Assembly (NCBI RefSeq): GCF_011390835.1 | Contig: NZ_JAABRQ010000005.1 | Location: forward strand, 1-64,000 | Direction of reading: 5' to 3' | DNA length: 64,000 bases | Source of the DNA: Hydrogenophaga sp. | GTDB taxonomy: Bacteria > Pseudomonadota > Gammaproteobacteria > Burkholderiales > Burkholderiaceae_C | In this document: piece by piece, positions 27,545 to 36,698 of the stretch | Layout of the letters: every line of letters starts with the position of its first letter | Position numbering within the stretch: the first letter of the stretch is position 1 | Program-made: the position numbers and the translations under genes | The notes under the pieces: generated by a model | Told to the model about the DNA's origin: nothing | The model's database searches: none | What the model saw: the letters and a program-made list of their open reading frames with translations, nothing else

Positions 27545-27939
27545 CAGCTGGCCCCCTTCTTCGATCCGGTCGTGGTCTCAGCCAGGCTCCGAGCGCCTGT
27601 TGGGTGAGGCTCGTGGCCATCGACGTGGTCGTTACCGCTCTCATGGTGGCTGCGCAGGGCGAGCTCGATGACGAAGCCGGTGGTGGCAAAGCCGATCACG
27701 ATCGCGGTCAGCACCAGCGCCTGCGGCAGCGGGTCGGCCAGCTGGTCGCCCGAACCCAGGATGGGGTTGGCATCGAACCACAGGCGGCCCATCACGAAGA
27801 TGAACACATTGACCGCGTAGCCGATCAGGGACAGGCCGATCACCACCGGAAAGGTGCGCCCGCGCAGCAGCAGGTAGATGCCGGCAGCGGTCACCAGGCC
27901 AATGCCCGAGGCCAGCAGAAATTCCATGCTCAGCATCAT
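27544..27939 (-). CDS. mrpC: Mrp antiporter subunit C (fused-AB operon)
   Basis: The product is 131 residues with three helices and the NuoK-like pattern of MnhC/PhaC (GLVTAAGIYLLLRGRTFPVVIGLSLIGYAVN, then QALVLTAIVIGFATTGF). The C-terminal 25 residues are hydrophilic. It overlaps the fused AB gene by 4 nt and subunit D by 1 nt. Confidence 0.93.
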   Translation of the reverse strand: MMLSMEFLLASGIGLVTAAGIYLLLRGRTFPVVIGLSLIGYAVNVFIFVMGRLWFDANPILGSGDQLADPLPQALVLTAIVIGFATTGFVIELALRSHHESGNDHVDGHEPHPTGARSLAETTTGSKKGAS

Positions 27940-30806
27940 GGGCGTGCTCCCAGCGTATTGGTGCCAGGCCCGCTGTCGTGCACCGGCCCGGCGTCCCGGC
28001 TCGGAATGCCCTCGCGACTGGCAGTTCCCAGCACCGAGATCGTCAGCAGGGTCGCGCCCACCACCGTGAAATACACACCGAGGTCAAACAGCGCAGCGCT
28101 GGCCAGCGGCAACTCACCCAGCCATCCCACCTGCGGGTGGCCATGCGCACTGGTGAGGAAGGGTTTGCCAAAAAGGAACGCACCTGCGCCCGTGAGCCCG
28201 GCAATGCCCAGGCCGGTGCCTATCCAGCGCACAAAACGCCGTCCACCATGGGCCCGCAGCACCGCTTCGGCGCGCGCCTGCCCCAGCGACATGAGCTGCA
28301 GCACCAGCGCCACCGAGGTAATGAGGCCAGCGATAAAGCCGCCGCCAGGCATGTTGTGACCGCGCATGAAGATGTAGATGCTGAACACCAGCGCCACGGG
28401 CAACACCACCGACGCCGCCACCCGCAGCAGCAGCGGCTGATCCACAAAGGTCCAGCGCCGCCCGCCCGGATCGGCCAGCGGCCGGCGTGCCGTCATGCCT
28501 TCCATCAGCGCCAGCACACCGATGGCCGCAATGCCCAGCACCGTGATTTCGCCGTAGGTGTCGTAGCCGCGGAAGTCCACCAGGATCACGTTGACCACGT
28601 TGCTGCCGCCACCCAGCGGCAACGAATTTTCCAGGAAGAACCAGGCGATGGACTCGTGACCTCGCGTGAGCAGCACCCAGGCCAGCCAAGCCACACCCGC
28701 ACCCCCGGCCAGCGCCAGCACCGCATCGCGCGTGCGGCGACCAGCAGTCGACTCGCGCGGTGACTGCGAAGGCAACAGCGCCAGGCCCATGAGCAGTAGC
28801 ACGGTCGACACCAGCTCCACGGACAGCTGGGTCAAGGCCAGGTCCGGCGCCGACAGGCTCACAAAGGTGAGCGACACGGCCAGACCCACCACACCCAGCA
28901 GCACCACCGACTGGAAACGCCGGTGGTGGGTGAGCACGATCGCCAGGCAGGTCGCACCCAGCAGCAGCCAGATCGCCACCGCCAGCGCGTTGGCGGGCAA
29001 CAGCTCGCGTGAACCTGCGCCTATGCCGCCGCCGCTGAGCAGCGGTGCAGCGCCTACCACCACCGCTGCGCCCACCAGCCAGGCCAGGTAGCGCTGCAAC
29101 GATCCGTTCTCCAAGCGGATCGACAGACGCCCGGAAAGGGAAAACAGCGCGTCGCTGGCGCCTTCAAAGACTGAACGGCCCGTGAAGCGACCAAACCACG
29201 CCTCGCTGCTGATGCGGTGCAACCAACGCGCACGCGCCAGCCAGAGGTAAAGCGACACGCCCACCGCCAGCGCGATCGCGCTCATGAGCAGCGGCAGGTT
29301 GAAGCCATGCCACAGCGCCAGGTGGTACTCGGGCAGGGCTTGTCCAGCCAGCGCCGTGGCGGCCACGTGGACCAGCGGGCCGAAGGTGATCGCGGGCAGC
29401 AGGCCCACCACGATGCACATCACGACCAGCAAGATTGCGGGCAGTTTCATGCCCAGCGGCGGCTCGTGCGGGTGCGGATTGGGGACGTCGCCGATCGGGC
29501 CATTGAAATAGGTGTCGTGCACGAAGCGCACCGAGTAGGCCACGCTGAACACACCGGCCAGCGTCACGAACGCAGGCACCAACCAGGCCCAGACGCCAGC
29601 CGTGCCCACCACCGCCTCGGTGAAAAACATTTCCTTGGACAAAAAGCCGTTGGTCAACGGCACACCAGCCATTGAGGCGGCCGCCACCATCGACAACGTG
29701 GCGGTCCACGGCATGAGTTTGTAGAGGCCACCGAGCTGGCGCATGTCGCGCGAGTGGGTTTCGTGGTCCACAATGCCGGCGATCATGAACAGCGAACACT
29801 TGAAGGTGGCGTGGTTGAGCACATGGAACACCGCCGCGACACCAGCCAGCGGCGAACCGAGGCCGATCAGGAACACGATCAGGCCCAGGTGGCTCACGGT
29901 GGAATACGCGAGCAGGCCTTTGAGATCGTGCTTGAAGATCGCCACGAATGCCGCGAACACCACCGTAATCAGGCCAACGGTGGTCACGATCACCTCAAAG
30001 TAACCCGAGCCCGCCAGCACCGGGTACATGCGCATGAGCAGGAAGATGCCTGCCTTGACCATGGTGGCCGAGTGCAGGTAGGCCGACACCGGCGTGGGCG
30101 CCGCCATGGCGTCGGGTAACCAGAAGTGGAAAGGGAACTGCGCGCTCTTGGTGAACGCGCCCACCAGAATGAGCAAAAGCGCCGGCAGGAACATGGGATC
30201 GGCCTGGATGGCCGCCGCGTTGGCCGCCATGGCGCTGAGCTCGTAGGTGCCGGCAATCTGGCCCAGCAACACAAAACCCCCGAGCATGGCCAGGCCGCCG
30301 CCGCCAGTGACGGCCAGCGCTTGGCGAGAGCCGGCGCGCGCGTCCGGGCGGTGGTTCCAGAAACCAATCAACAGGAATGACGACAGGCTGGTCAGCTCCC
30401 AGAACACCACCAGCAGCAGCAGGTTGTCCGACAGCACCACGCCCAGCATGGCCGACATGAACAGCATCATCAGGCTGTAGAACTTGGCCGCGGAGTCTTT
30501 TGCGCTCAGGTAGAAGTGCGCGTAAACGATGATGAGCAGGCCGATGAACAGGATCAGTCCAGCAAACATCATCGACAGGCCGTCGAGCCGGAAGCCCAGG
30601 TTCAGGCCCAGTGAGGGCACCCAGGGCCAGCTGTTCATCACCGTTTCGCCGGCCATCACCGCAGCACCCTGCCCCACCAGCAGCGCCAGACTGGCCGAGG
30701 TGATCGCGAAGGCCAAAACCGCCGAACCCAGCCGGGAACGGTTGCCGAGCCACATGGTGCTCAGGGTGCCCACCAGCAGGGGAAGCAGAACGATCAACAA
30801 CAGCAC
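27936..30806 (-). CDS. mrpA: Mrp antiporter subunit A fused to subunit B
   Basis: The product is 956 residues. Residues 1-about 780 form MrpA: an NuoL-like proton-translocating domain (FWELTSLSSFLLIGFWNHRPDARAGSRQAL with the key Glu; FTKSAQFPFHFWLPDAMAAPTPVSAYLHSATMVKAG) plus MbhD- and MbhE-like ends. The C-terminal about 150 residues are an MrpB domain (FSIYIFMRGHNMPGGGFIAGL). Such AB fusions mark the group-2, Pha-like Mrp operons. The complex exchanges Na+ or K+ for H+ at the inner membrane. It is the first gene of the second operon, 160 bp after the first operon ends. Confidence 0.94.
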   Translation of the reverse strand: MLLLIVLLPLLVGTLSTMWLGNRSRLGSAVLAFAITSASLALLVGQGAAVMAGETVMNSWPWVPSLGLNLGFRLDGLSMMFAGLILFIGLLIIVYAHFYLSAKDSAAKFYSLMMLFMSAMLGVVLSDNLLLLVVFWELTSLSSFLLIGFWNHRPDARAGSRQALAVTGGGGLAMLGGFVLLGQIAGTYELSAMAANAAAIQADPMFLPALLLILVGAFTKSAQFPFHFWLPDAMAAPTPVSAYLHSATMVKAGIFLLMRMYPVLAGSGYFEVIVTTVGLITVVFAAFVAIFKHDLKGLLAYSTVSHLGLIVFLIGLGSPLAGVAAVFHVLNHATFKCSLFMIAGIVDHETHSRDMRQLGGLYKLMPWTATLSMVAAASMAGVPLTNGFLSKEMFFTEAVVGTAGVWAWLVPAFVTLAGVFSVAYSVRFVHDTYFNGPIGDVPNPHPHEPPLGMKLPAILLVVMCIVVGLLPAITFGPLVHVAATALAGQALPEYHLALWHGFNLPLLMSAIALAVGVSLYLWLARARWLHRISSEAWFGRFTGRSVFEGASDALFSLSGRLSIRLENGSLQRYLAWLVGAAVVVGAAPLLSGGGIGAGSRELLPANALAVAIWLLLGATCLAIVLTHHRRFQSVVLLGVVGLAVSLTFVSLSAPDLALTQLSVELVSTVLLLMGLALLPSQSPRESTAGRRTRDAVLALAGGAGVAWLAWVLLTRGHESIAWFFLENSLPLGGGSNVVNVILVDFRGYDTYGEITVLGIAAIGVLALMEGMTARRPLADPGGRRWTFVDQPLLLRVAASVVLPVALVFSIYIFMRGHNMPGGGFIAGLITSVALVLQLMSLGQARAEAVLRAHGGRRFVRWIGTGLGIAGLTGAGAFLFGKPFLTSAHGHPQVGWLGELPLASAALFDLGVYFTVVGATLLTISVLGTASREGIPSRDAGPVHDSGPGTNTLGARP

Positions 30807-30966
30807 GTTTTTCGAACTTTCGGGGTGAGCCAGTCGGCCCCCATGCAGGGGCCGCGGTCTAAATCAGCGGGATCAACAGCAGACAGGGTCTGCTCGCGGA
30901 AGTCTGGATGTTAAACGAGCGCCTGGCGCACAACTTGCTGCGCCCAGTCGGAAGGTGCGCCGTCGC

Positions 30967-31299
30967 TCAGGGCGGCGGATGGCGGGTGCTGAGCACGGGC
31001 GCCTCGTCGATGCCGCGCTGGTGCGCCACCGACTCGCGCACCGCCGCGCGCGCCAGCAGGTGCGAGGCCACCGGCAAGGTGACCAGCAGGAACACAACGA
31101 TCAGCAGCAGTCGGCGCACCCACTCCCACTCGGGCATGACAAGCATGGCGCCCACACACAACAACGCCAGCGCGAGCGTGCCCGCCTTGGTCGCTGCGTG
31201 CTGGCGCGCCAGCGCATCGGGCAGCTTGATGACCCCCCAAGCGGCGATCAGCAGCAACACCGCAGCGGCGAGGATCAGCACCGTGGCCAGGACAGTCAT
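30967..31299 (-). CDS. mrpG: Mrp antiporter subunit G (split A/B operon)
   Basis: The product is 110 residues with three helices. It has the MnhG pattern AAWGVIKLPDALARQHAATKAGTLALALL, with PDALARQHAATKAG in place of the more common PDFYxRLHAPTKA. It is the last gene of the operon A-B-C-D-E-F-G and overlaps subunit F by 4 nt. Confidence 0.9.
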   Translation of the reverse strand: MTVLATVLILAAAVLLLIAAWGVIKLPDALARQHAATKAGTLALALLCVGAMLVMPEWEWVRRLLLIVVFLLVTLPVASHLLARAAVRESVAHQRGIDEAPVLSTRHPPP

Positions 31300-31583
31300 G
31301 GGCGGTCCTCCTGCGCATCGTCGGGATCGGCCTTCTGCACCAGGCGAGCCCAGCCGATGGTGCCGACAAAGCCCACCAGCGCCAGACCGATCGCCACATC
31401 AAGAAACACGGTGCGCGCGGTCAGCAGCGAGGCCGCCACCGCCAGTGCCACCCCGGCGGCCAGAAAGATGTCGAGCGCCACAATGCGGTCGGCGTGGGTG
31501 GGGCCGACCACGATGCGCACGCTGGCCAGCGCCAGCGCCAGCAGCGATGCAACCACCAGCGCGGTTGTTGCCCAGGCGATCAT
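31296..31583 (-). CDS. mrpF: Mrp antiporter subunit F (split A/B operon)
   Basis: The product is 95 residues with three helices and the segment VGPTHADRIVALDIFLA, carrying the Asp of the MnhF/PhaF family. It overlaps subunit E and subunit G by 4 nt each. Sequence similarity to the subunit F of the adjacent operon is low, so the two are not recent duplicates. Confidence 0.9.
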   Translation of the reverse strand: MIAWATTALVVASLLALALASVRIVVGPTHADRIVALDIFLAAGVALAVAASLLTARTVFLDVAIGLALVGFVGTIGWARLVQKADPDDAQEDRP

Positions 31584-31930
31584 TCGGGCTCTCCAAACAC
31601 CGCCACCAGTCCCGGCTCGAAGTCGGTGCGAATGCCGTCGAGCATCTCCTGCACCGCGGTCTCATCCAGCACGTGCAGCAGCAGCTCGTGGTGGTCCATG
31701 TCGATGTCCAGCGTGGTCGTGCCCGGCGTCAGCGACACCATGCAACCGAGGATGGCTGCACCTGTGGCACTCATCGGCGCAAACCGCACCCGCACAAAGG
31801 TGCCAGTGCGCGCCGGCGCGCCACCGGGCGCAGTCGCCAGGATCACCTGCACCGTCTGCAGGCCCGAGAGCACCACCGCTTTCAGGAAACGCAACAGAAG
31901 CACGAACAGCGCTCCGAGTTTGCCCAGCAT
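31580..31930 (-). CDS. mrpE: Short Mrp antiporter subunit E (split A/B operon)
   Basis: The product is 116 residues from the ATG at 31930 (a GTG at 31936 is possible). It has one N-terminal hydrophobic segment, then the conserved cytoplasmic MnhE domain with GCMVSLTPGTTTLDIDMDHHELLLHVLD. Normal subunit E is about 160-190 residues with two or three helices before this domain; here most of that membrane part is absent. The upstream frame overlaps the end of subunit D and is not membrane-like, so the shortness is not a misplaced start. Confidence 0.85.
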   Translation of the reverse strand: MLGKLGALFVLLLRFLKAVVLSGLQTVQVILATAPGGAPARTGTFVRVRFAPMSATGAAILGCMVSLTPGTTTLDIDMDHHELLLHVLDETAVQEMLDGIRTDFEPGLVAVFGEPE

Positions 31931-31932
31931 GT

Positions 31933-33399
31933 TCACTGCCCTCCCAAGGTGGCGGCAGCCGCCTGCGCGTAGGCCACCAGGGCCTGCGGGTTGAGGCTGA
32001 TCGCCAGTGTCACCGCCGCCAGACCCAGCGTGGCGATCCAGGCGGGTGCCACGCGGGCATGGGTCGGCAGCGTCCAGCTGGCATCGGGATGCGGCTTCCA
32101 GAACGCTTCCATCCAGATTTTCATCATCGAATACAGCGTAAGCACGCTGACCGCCAGCGCCACCGCTGTCCACACGATGCGGCCCTGGCCAATGGCCTCC
32201 TGCAGGATCATCAGCTTGGCCCAGAAACCCGAGAGAGGCGGAATGCCCACCAGCGAAAGCGCAGGCACCAGGAAAAGCAGCGCCAGCAGCGGCTTGGCCG
32301 CGTACAGACCGCCGATGCGCCGCAGGTCGTAGCTGCCGGTGTAGCGCCAGATGAGCGCGGCAATCAGGAACAGGTTGGCTTTCACCACGATGTGGTGCAG
32401 GGTGTAAAATAGCGTGGCCGCGTTACCGGCCTCGCTGGCCAGCGCGATGCCCAGCAGGATGTAACCGATCTGACTGATGATGTGGAAAGCGAGGATACGC
32501 CGCATGTCCCAGTGGTAAGCGGCGCCGAACACGCCAAACAGCATGGTGGCCGCCGCGATCCAGCCCAGGGCCTCCATCAGCACCGCCGGCGCTGGCGAAA
32601 ACACATCTCCCGCCGTGCGCAGCACCGCGTAGACCCCGACCTTGGTCAGCAGGCCGGCAAACAGCGCCAGCACCGGCGCAGGGAGCGTGTGGTACGAGGC
32701 GGGCAGCCAAGCAAACAGCGGGAAAGCGCCCGCCTTGACCAGAAAGGCCAGCAGCAACGTGCCCAGCACCAGCACCGACAAGGCGCCCGGCATGCCGGGT
32801 GCGGCCTCGGCCAGCGCGCCGAAATTCAGGTGGCCAGTGACGGCGTACACCATGCCGACCGCCATCAGCAGCAACAGCGTGCCAACCAGATTCAGCACCA
32901 GGTATTTGAAGCTGCCGTCGAGCTGATCCAGCCGCCCACCGATGGCAAACAGGCCCACTGCGCAGATCAGCATCACCTCGAACCAGACGTATAGGTTGAA
33001 CAAATCGGCGGTGACAAACGCACCCCCGACTCCGGCCAGCAGGCCGTGCAACAACGGCAGCAACAGGCCGTGGTGCTCGCCGGTGTCGGCATCGCTGGCC
33101 AGAAACAGCAGGCTGGCCAAGCCCATGAGGGCGGTGATCAGCACCAGCGAGGCGCCGGTGCGGTCGATGCGGAACTCGATGCCGTATGGCGCCGCCCAGC
33201 CACCAAAGGCCGCGCTCGGCACCGCACCCGTGGCAGCGATCTGCACCAGCCAGATTGCGCAGCCCAGGAACAGCAGCACACCGGCGTAGCTGATGGTGCG
33301 CTGCAGGCCAGCGCGTTCGCGCGCCAGCGTGGCCAACACCGCGGTGGTCAGCGGCACCAGCACCGGCGAGATCACGAGCGCGTTCATCGCCCCGCTCAT
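31933..33399 (-). CDS. mrpD: Mrp antiporter subunit D (split A/B operon)
   Basis: The product is 488 residues with about 14 helices of the NuoL/M/N-type proton-translocating family; FEVMLICAVGLFAIGG and FLVKAGAFPLFAWLPASY carry the key Glu and Lys positions. It is about 65 residues shorter than subunit D of the neighbouring operon. It overlaps subunit C by 4 nt and ends just before subunit E. Confidence 0.93.
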   Translation of the reverse strand: MSGAMNALVISPVLVPLTTAVLATLARERAGLQRTISYAGVLLFLGCAIWLVQIAATGAVPSAAFGGWAAPYGIEFRIDRTGASLVLITALMGLASLLFLASDADTGEHHGLLLPLLHGLLAGVGGAFVTADLFNLYVWFEVMLICAVGLFAIGGRLDQLDGSFKYLVLNLVGTLLLLMAVGMVYAVTGHLNFGALAEAAPGMPGALSVLVLGTLLLAFLVKAGAFPLFAWLPASYHTLPAPVLALFAGLLTKVGVYAVLRTAGDVFSPAPAVLMEALGWIAAATMLFGVFGAAYHWDMRRILAFHIISQIGYILLGIALASEAGNAATLFYTLHHIVVKANLFLIAALIWRYTGSYDLRRIGGLYAAKPLLALLFLVPALSLVGIPPLSGFWAKLMILQEAIGQGRIVWTAVALAVSVLTLYSMMKIWMEAFWKPHPDASWTLPTHARVAPAWIATLGLAAVTLAISLNPQALVAYAQAAAATLGGQ

Positions 33400-33824
33400 G
33401 TGCGCTCTCCCCGCGCTATCGACGGGTGCACCGGCTCAAGCGCCGCGGGGGTGTAAGGGGGTTTCACAGGATCGTCGGGGCGCGGCTCGGCGTGGCGCAG
33501 CTGCTCGGCGTCGTCAGTGTCGGCCACCTGGATCAACCGCAACACCAGCACCAGCGCAAAGCAGATCAGCGCAAAGCCGATCACGATCGCGGTCAGCACC
33601 AACGCCTGCGGCAGCGCATTGCCCGCTTCACCCAGCACCTGCTCGCCCAGCGGCACGATGGCCGGCCGCGCCGAGCCAAGACGGCCCGCGGCAAACAGCA
33701 CCAGATTGGCCGCCGCGCCCAGCACGCCCAGGCCGAGCACGCAACGGAACACGTCGCGCGACAGCGCCAGGTACACGCCTGCGGTGATGCAGACAAACAC
33801 AGTCAGGGCCAGCAACCAGATCAC
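33396..33824 (-). CDS. mrpC: Mrp antiporter subunit C (split A/B operon)
   Basis: The product is 142 residues with three helices and the NuoK-like MnhC pattern, including NALPQALVLTAIVIGFALICFALVL, and a hydrophilic C-terminal tail of about 40 residues. It overlaps both neighbouring genes by 4 nt. Confidence 0.92.
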   Translation of the reverse strand: MIWLLALTVFVCITAGVYLALSRDVFRCVLGLGVLGAAANLVLFAAGRLGSARPAIVPLGEQVLGEAGNALPQALVLTAIVIGFALICFALVLVLRLIQVADTDDAEQLRHAEPRPDDPVKPPYTPAALEPVHPSIARGERT

Positions 33825-34267
33825 GCGCCGCCATCCTTCCGTTCATCCAGACCCAGCAAACCCAGCGAATAACCCGCCAGACCGCCCCAGACGCAAAGGT
33901 AGACGCCCAGATCAAAGATCATCACGGTCGAGACCTTGAGCGAGGTGAAGCCCAGCGGCAGGCTGCCCCAGGCGTGGGTGAGAAAGTCTTGACCGTCCCA
34001 AAAAGCGTGCACACCGGACACCGCCGCCAACGCCACGCCCACGGCCGCCAGCCGGACCGAGTCGCCCAGCGGCAGGCGCCGCTCGGCCGCTTGCGAGCCA
34101 TGCGCCACCGCCCACAACACGGTCGCGCTCACTGCCACCAGCCCGCCGATGAACCCGCCACCTGGCTCGTTGTGGCCGGTGAACAGCACCCAGACCGAAG
34201 CGGCCAGGATGATCCAGTACAGCGGCCGCGCCACTACCTCCAGAATGACCAGGCGATCGCGCATCAC
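33821..34267 (-). CDS. mrpB: Mrp antiporter subunit B (split A/B operon)
   Basis: The product is 148 residues with four helices. The family segment WVLFTGHNEPGGGFIGGLV identifies MnhB. Here B is a separate gene, whereas the neighbouring operon has it fused to A. It overlaps subunit A by 4 nt. Confidence 0.93.
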   Translation of the reverse strand: MMRDRLVILEVVARPLYWIILAASVWVLFTGHNEPGGGFIGGLVAVSATVLWAVAHGSQAAERRLPLGDSVRLAAVGVALAAVSGVHAFWDGQDFLTHAWGSLPLGFTSLKVSTVMIFDLGVYLCVWGGLAGYSLGLLGLDERKDGGA

Positions 34268-36564
34268 ACCCCGCCTTTCGGTGTCGAGGTGCGCCGGGTG
34301 CGCAGGGCCTGCAGCAGCGGCCAGGCCGCCAGGAAGGACAGCATCACTACGGTGATCTCACCCAAGGTATCGAGCGCGCGGAAATCCACCAGGATCACGT
34401 TGACCACGTTGCGGCCAAACGCCTCGGGCACGCTGCGGGTGGCAAAAAAATCGGTCAGGCTGGTGTCGAAGGCGCCGGCCGTGGCCAGCAACAGCAAGGC
34501 AGTGAGCACCGTGCCGGCGAGAAGCGCCACCGCCAGCGCCAGCGGGCGCAGCGACGGCTCGGGCAGGCTGTTGCCGCGACCCTGGCGTTTGAGCCGGATC
34601 AGCACCGACGCCACCACGATCACAAACACCGTCTCCACCACGAACTGGGTGTAGGCCACATCGGGCGCGCCGGTGAAAAGGAACAGCACGCCGCAGCCAA
34701 AGCCCACCAGGCCGGTGGCCAGCAACAGGACCAACCGGTTGCGAACGCCACAGGCCAGCACGGCGCCGGCCATGATCAACAGACACGCGCCCACGAAGCC
34801 CACCGACGGCGCTTCCCAAGCAGGCCAGACCCACTGCCCCCAGCCCGCCAGCAGCAAAGTCAGCAAGGCCAGCGAGAGGCTGCTCACGGTCAGCAGCGTG
34901 TAGCTCGGCAGACTGCCGCCCTGAATCCAGCGTGTGGCGCCGGCCGCCAGTTGCGGAATGCCTTTGAGCGAGCGCTCGTAGACCGAGATCATGCCGAAGT
35001 GGCCGGTGAGCGCAGACAGGCGCTCGAAGAGCCGATGCAGCGGGTCCCAGAAAACGTAGATCAGGCCGCCGATCGCCAGCGTGACGGCCAGCGAACTCAA
35101 GGCCGGGCCCAGATCCAGAGCCAGGCTGAGCGCGGCCACCTGGGTGTCGGGGGTCATGGCAAGTGAGGCGTCTGAGATCAGGCCCTGAATCAGAAAAGGG
35201 AACACCCCCAAAGCCATGCCGATCAGGGCCAGCGCCAGAGGTGGACCCACCAGCGAGGGCCCACCTTCGTGGGCATCGGGCGGCGGTAGGTTTTCGCTGC
35301 GCGGTCGCCAGAAAATGCGGATCGCCGCCACACCGGCCACTGCCACCGCGATTGCACCGAACACGGTGTAGGCGGCCGTGGCAAAAGCAAACACATCGCC
35401 CGAGGCCTTGGCCTCCAGGATCAGGTCTTTGGCAATGTAACCAAACGACAGCGGCATGCCCGCCATCGATGCGCCCGCCAGCAAGGCGACCGCCGCCGTC
35501 CACGGCATGGCGTGACGCAGGCTGCCGAGCTTGTCGATCACGCGGGTGCCGGTGCCATGATCCACGTTGCCGGCCACAAAAAACAGAGGCGCCTTGTACA
35601 GAGCGTGTGCCAGCAACAAGGCCCCCACCGCCACCGTGGCGCCCTCGCCGCGCAGGCCGACCAGCATCACCAGCGTGCCCAGCGTGGCCACGGTCGACCA
35701 GGCCAGGATGCGCTTGAGGTCGCGCTCGCGCAGCGCCAGCGCCATGCCCCAGGCCGCGGTGATCGAACCCGCGCCTTTGAGCGCCCACTCCCACAGCGCC
35801 CATTCGCCAAACCCCGGGTCCAGCCGCGCGAGCAGGAACACGCCGAGCTTGACCATGGTGGCTGAATGCAGGTAAGCCGACACCGGTGTCGGCGCCGACA
35901 TGGCGTTGGGCAGCCAGAAATGGAACGGGAACTGCGCACTCTTGGTGAAGGCCCCGACCAGGATCAGCACCAACGCGGTGGTGAGCTGAGGCGTCTGCTC
36001 CATCTCGGGCAGGCGCAGGACGATCTCGCTCATCGACCAGCTGCCCATGGCCTGACCCAGCACGATGAAACCCGCCAACAACACAAGACCGCCGGTGCCT
36101 GTGACCAGCAAAGCCTGCTGGGCCGACTTGCGGCTGTCGGGTTGCTCGTGGTTGAAGCCCACCAGCATGAACGAGGTCAGGCTGGTCATTTCCCAGAACA
36201 GGAACAGCACGATCAGGTTGTCGGCCGTGACGCAGCCGATCATGGCCACCATGAACAGGGACAGCAGGATGTAGAGCCGGTGTTGCTGGGGATGACCGGC
36301 CAAGTAGCCACCGGCGTACACGAACACCGCGCTGCCCACGCCGGTGATCATGAGCAACATGAGCGCTGACAGGCCATCGACATAAAACGAAAACTCCACG
36401 CCCAGCGCCGGCACCCAGGCCATGCTCCACTGCAGTGGCAGATCAAAACGCCACAGCAGCCAGATCAGCCCGAACAACGCCGTCACCGGCACCGCGATGA
36501 ATGCGGAGCGGCCCGGCCAGCCAAGGCTGGTCGCGGATGCATCGAGTGAAAGGGCTTGAGCCAT
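34264..36564 (-). CDS. mrpA: Mrp antiporter subunit A (split A/B operon)
   Basis: The product is 766 residues from the ATG at 36564 (an ATG at 36594 is also open). It has the NuoL-like domain with FWEMTSLTSFMLVGFNHEQPDSRKSAQQAL and FTKSAQFPFHFWLPNAMSAPTPVSAYLHSATMVKLG, then MbhD-like (APDVAYTQFVVETVFVI) and MbhE-like (DFRALDTLGEITVV) ends. It stops before any MnhB domain. It is the first gene of a seven-gene operon whose members overlap or nearly abut. No ribosome site is strong at either start. Confidence 0.93.
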   Translation of the reverse strand: MAQALSLDASATSLGWPGRSAFIAVPVTALFGLIWLLWRFDLPLQWSMAWVPALGVEFSFYVDGLSALMLLMITGVGSAVFVYAGGYLAGHPQQHRLYILLSLFMVAMIGCVTADNLIVLFLFWEMTSLTSFMLVGFNHEQPDSRKSAQQALLVTGTGGLVLLAGFIVLGQAMGSWSMSEIVLRLPEMEQTPQLTTALVLILVGAFTKSAQFPFHFWLPNAMSAPTPVSAYLHSATMVKLGVFLLARLDPGFGEWALWEWALKGAGSITAAWGMALALRERDLKRILAWSTVATLGTLVMLVGLRGEGATVAVGALLLAHALYKAPLFFVAGNVDHGTGTRVIDKLGSLRHAMPWTAAVALLAGASMAGMPLSFGYIAKDLILEAKASGDVFAFATAAYTVFGAIAVAVAGVAAIRIFWRPRSENLPPPDAHEGGPSLVGPPLALALIGMALGVFPFLIQGLISDASLAMTPDTQVAALSLALDLGPALSSLAVTLAIGGLIYVFWDPLHRLFERLSALTGHFGMISVYERSLKGIPQLAAGATRWIQGGSLPSYTLLTVSSLSLALLTLLLAGWGQWVWPAWEAPSVGFVGACLLIMAGAVLACGVRNRLVLLLATGLVGFGCGVLFLFTGAPDVAYTQFVVETVFVIVVASVLIRLKRQGRGNSLPEPSLRPLALAVALLAGTVLTALLLLATAGAFDTSLTDFFATRSVPEAFGRNVVNVILVDFRALDTLGEITVVMLSFLAAWPLLQALRTRRTSTPKGGV

Positions 36565-36698
36565 GAAATGATGGGTGGATGAAAGCCTGGCCAATGGCCT
36601 CAGGGTGAATCGCTGTGGTCCGAAAGCGCAAAGGCCATCATCATAGTGGTCCGATCAAAGGCTTTCGCTCAATCGGGCTGTTCGAGCCCGCGAGGGCC

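Noticed and set aside
34358..36430. Open frame of 690 codons on the minus strand in another frame of Mrp subunit A
   Set aside because: Gly/His/Arg-rich out-of-frame reading of a clearly recognised membrane protein gene.
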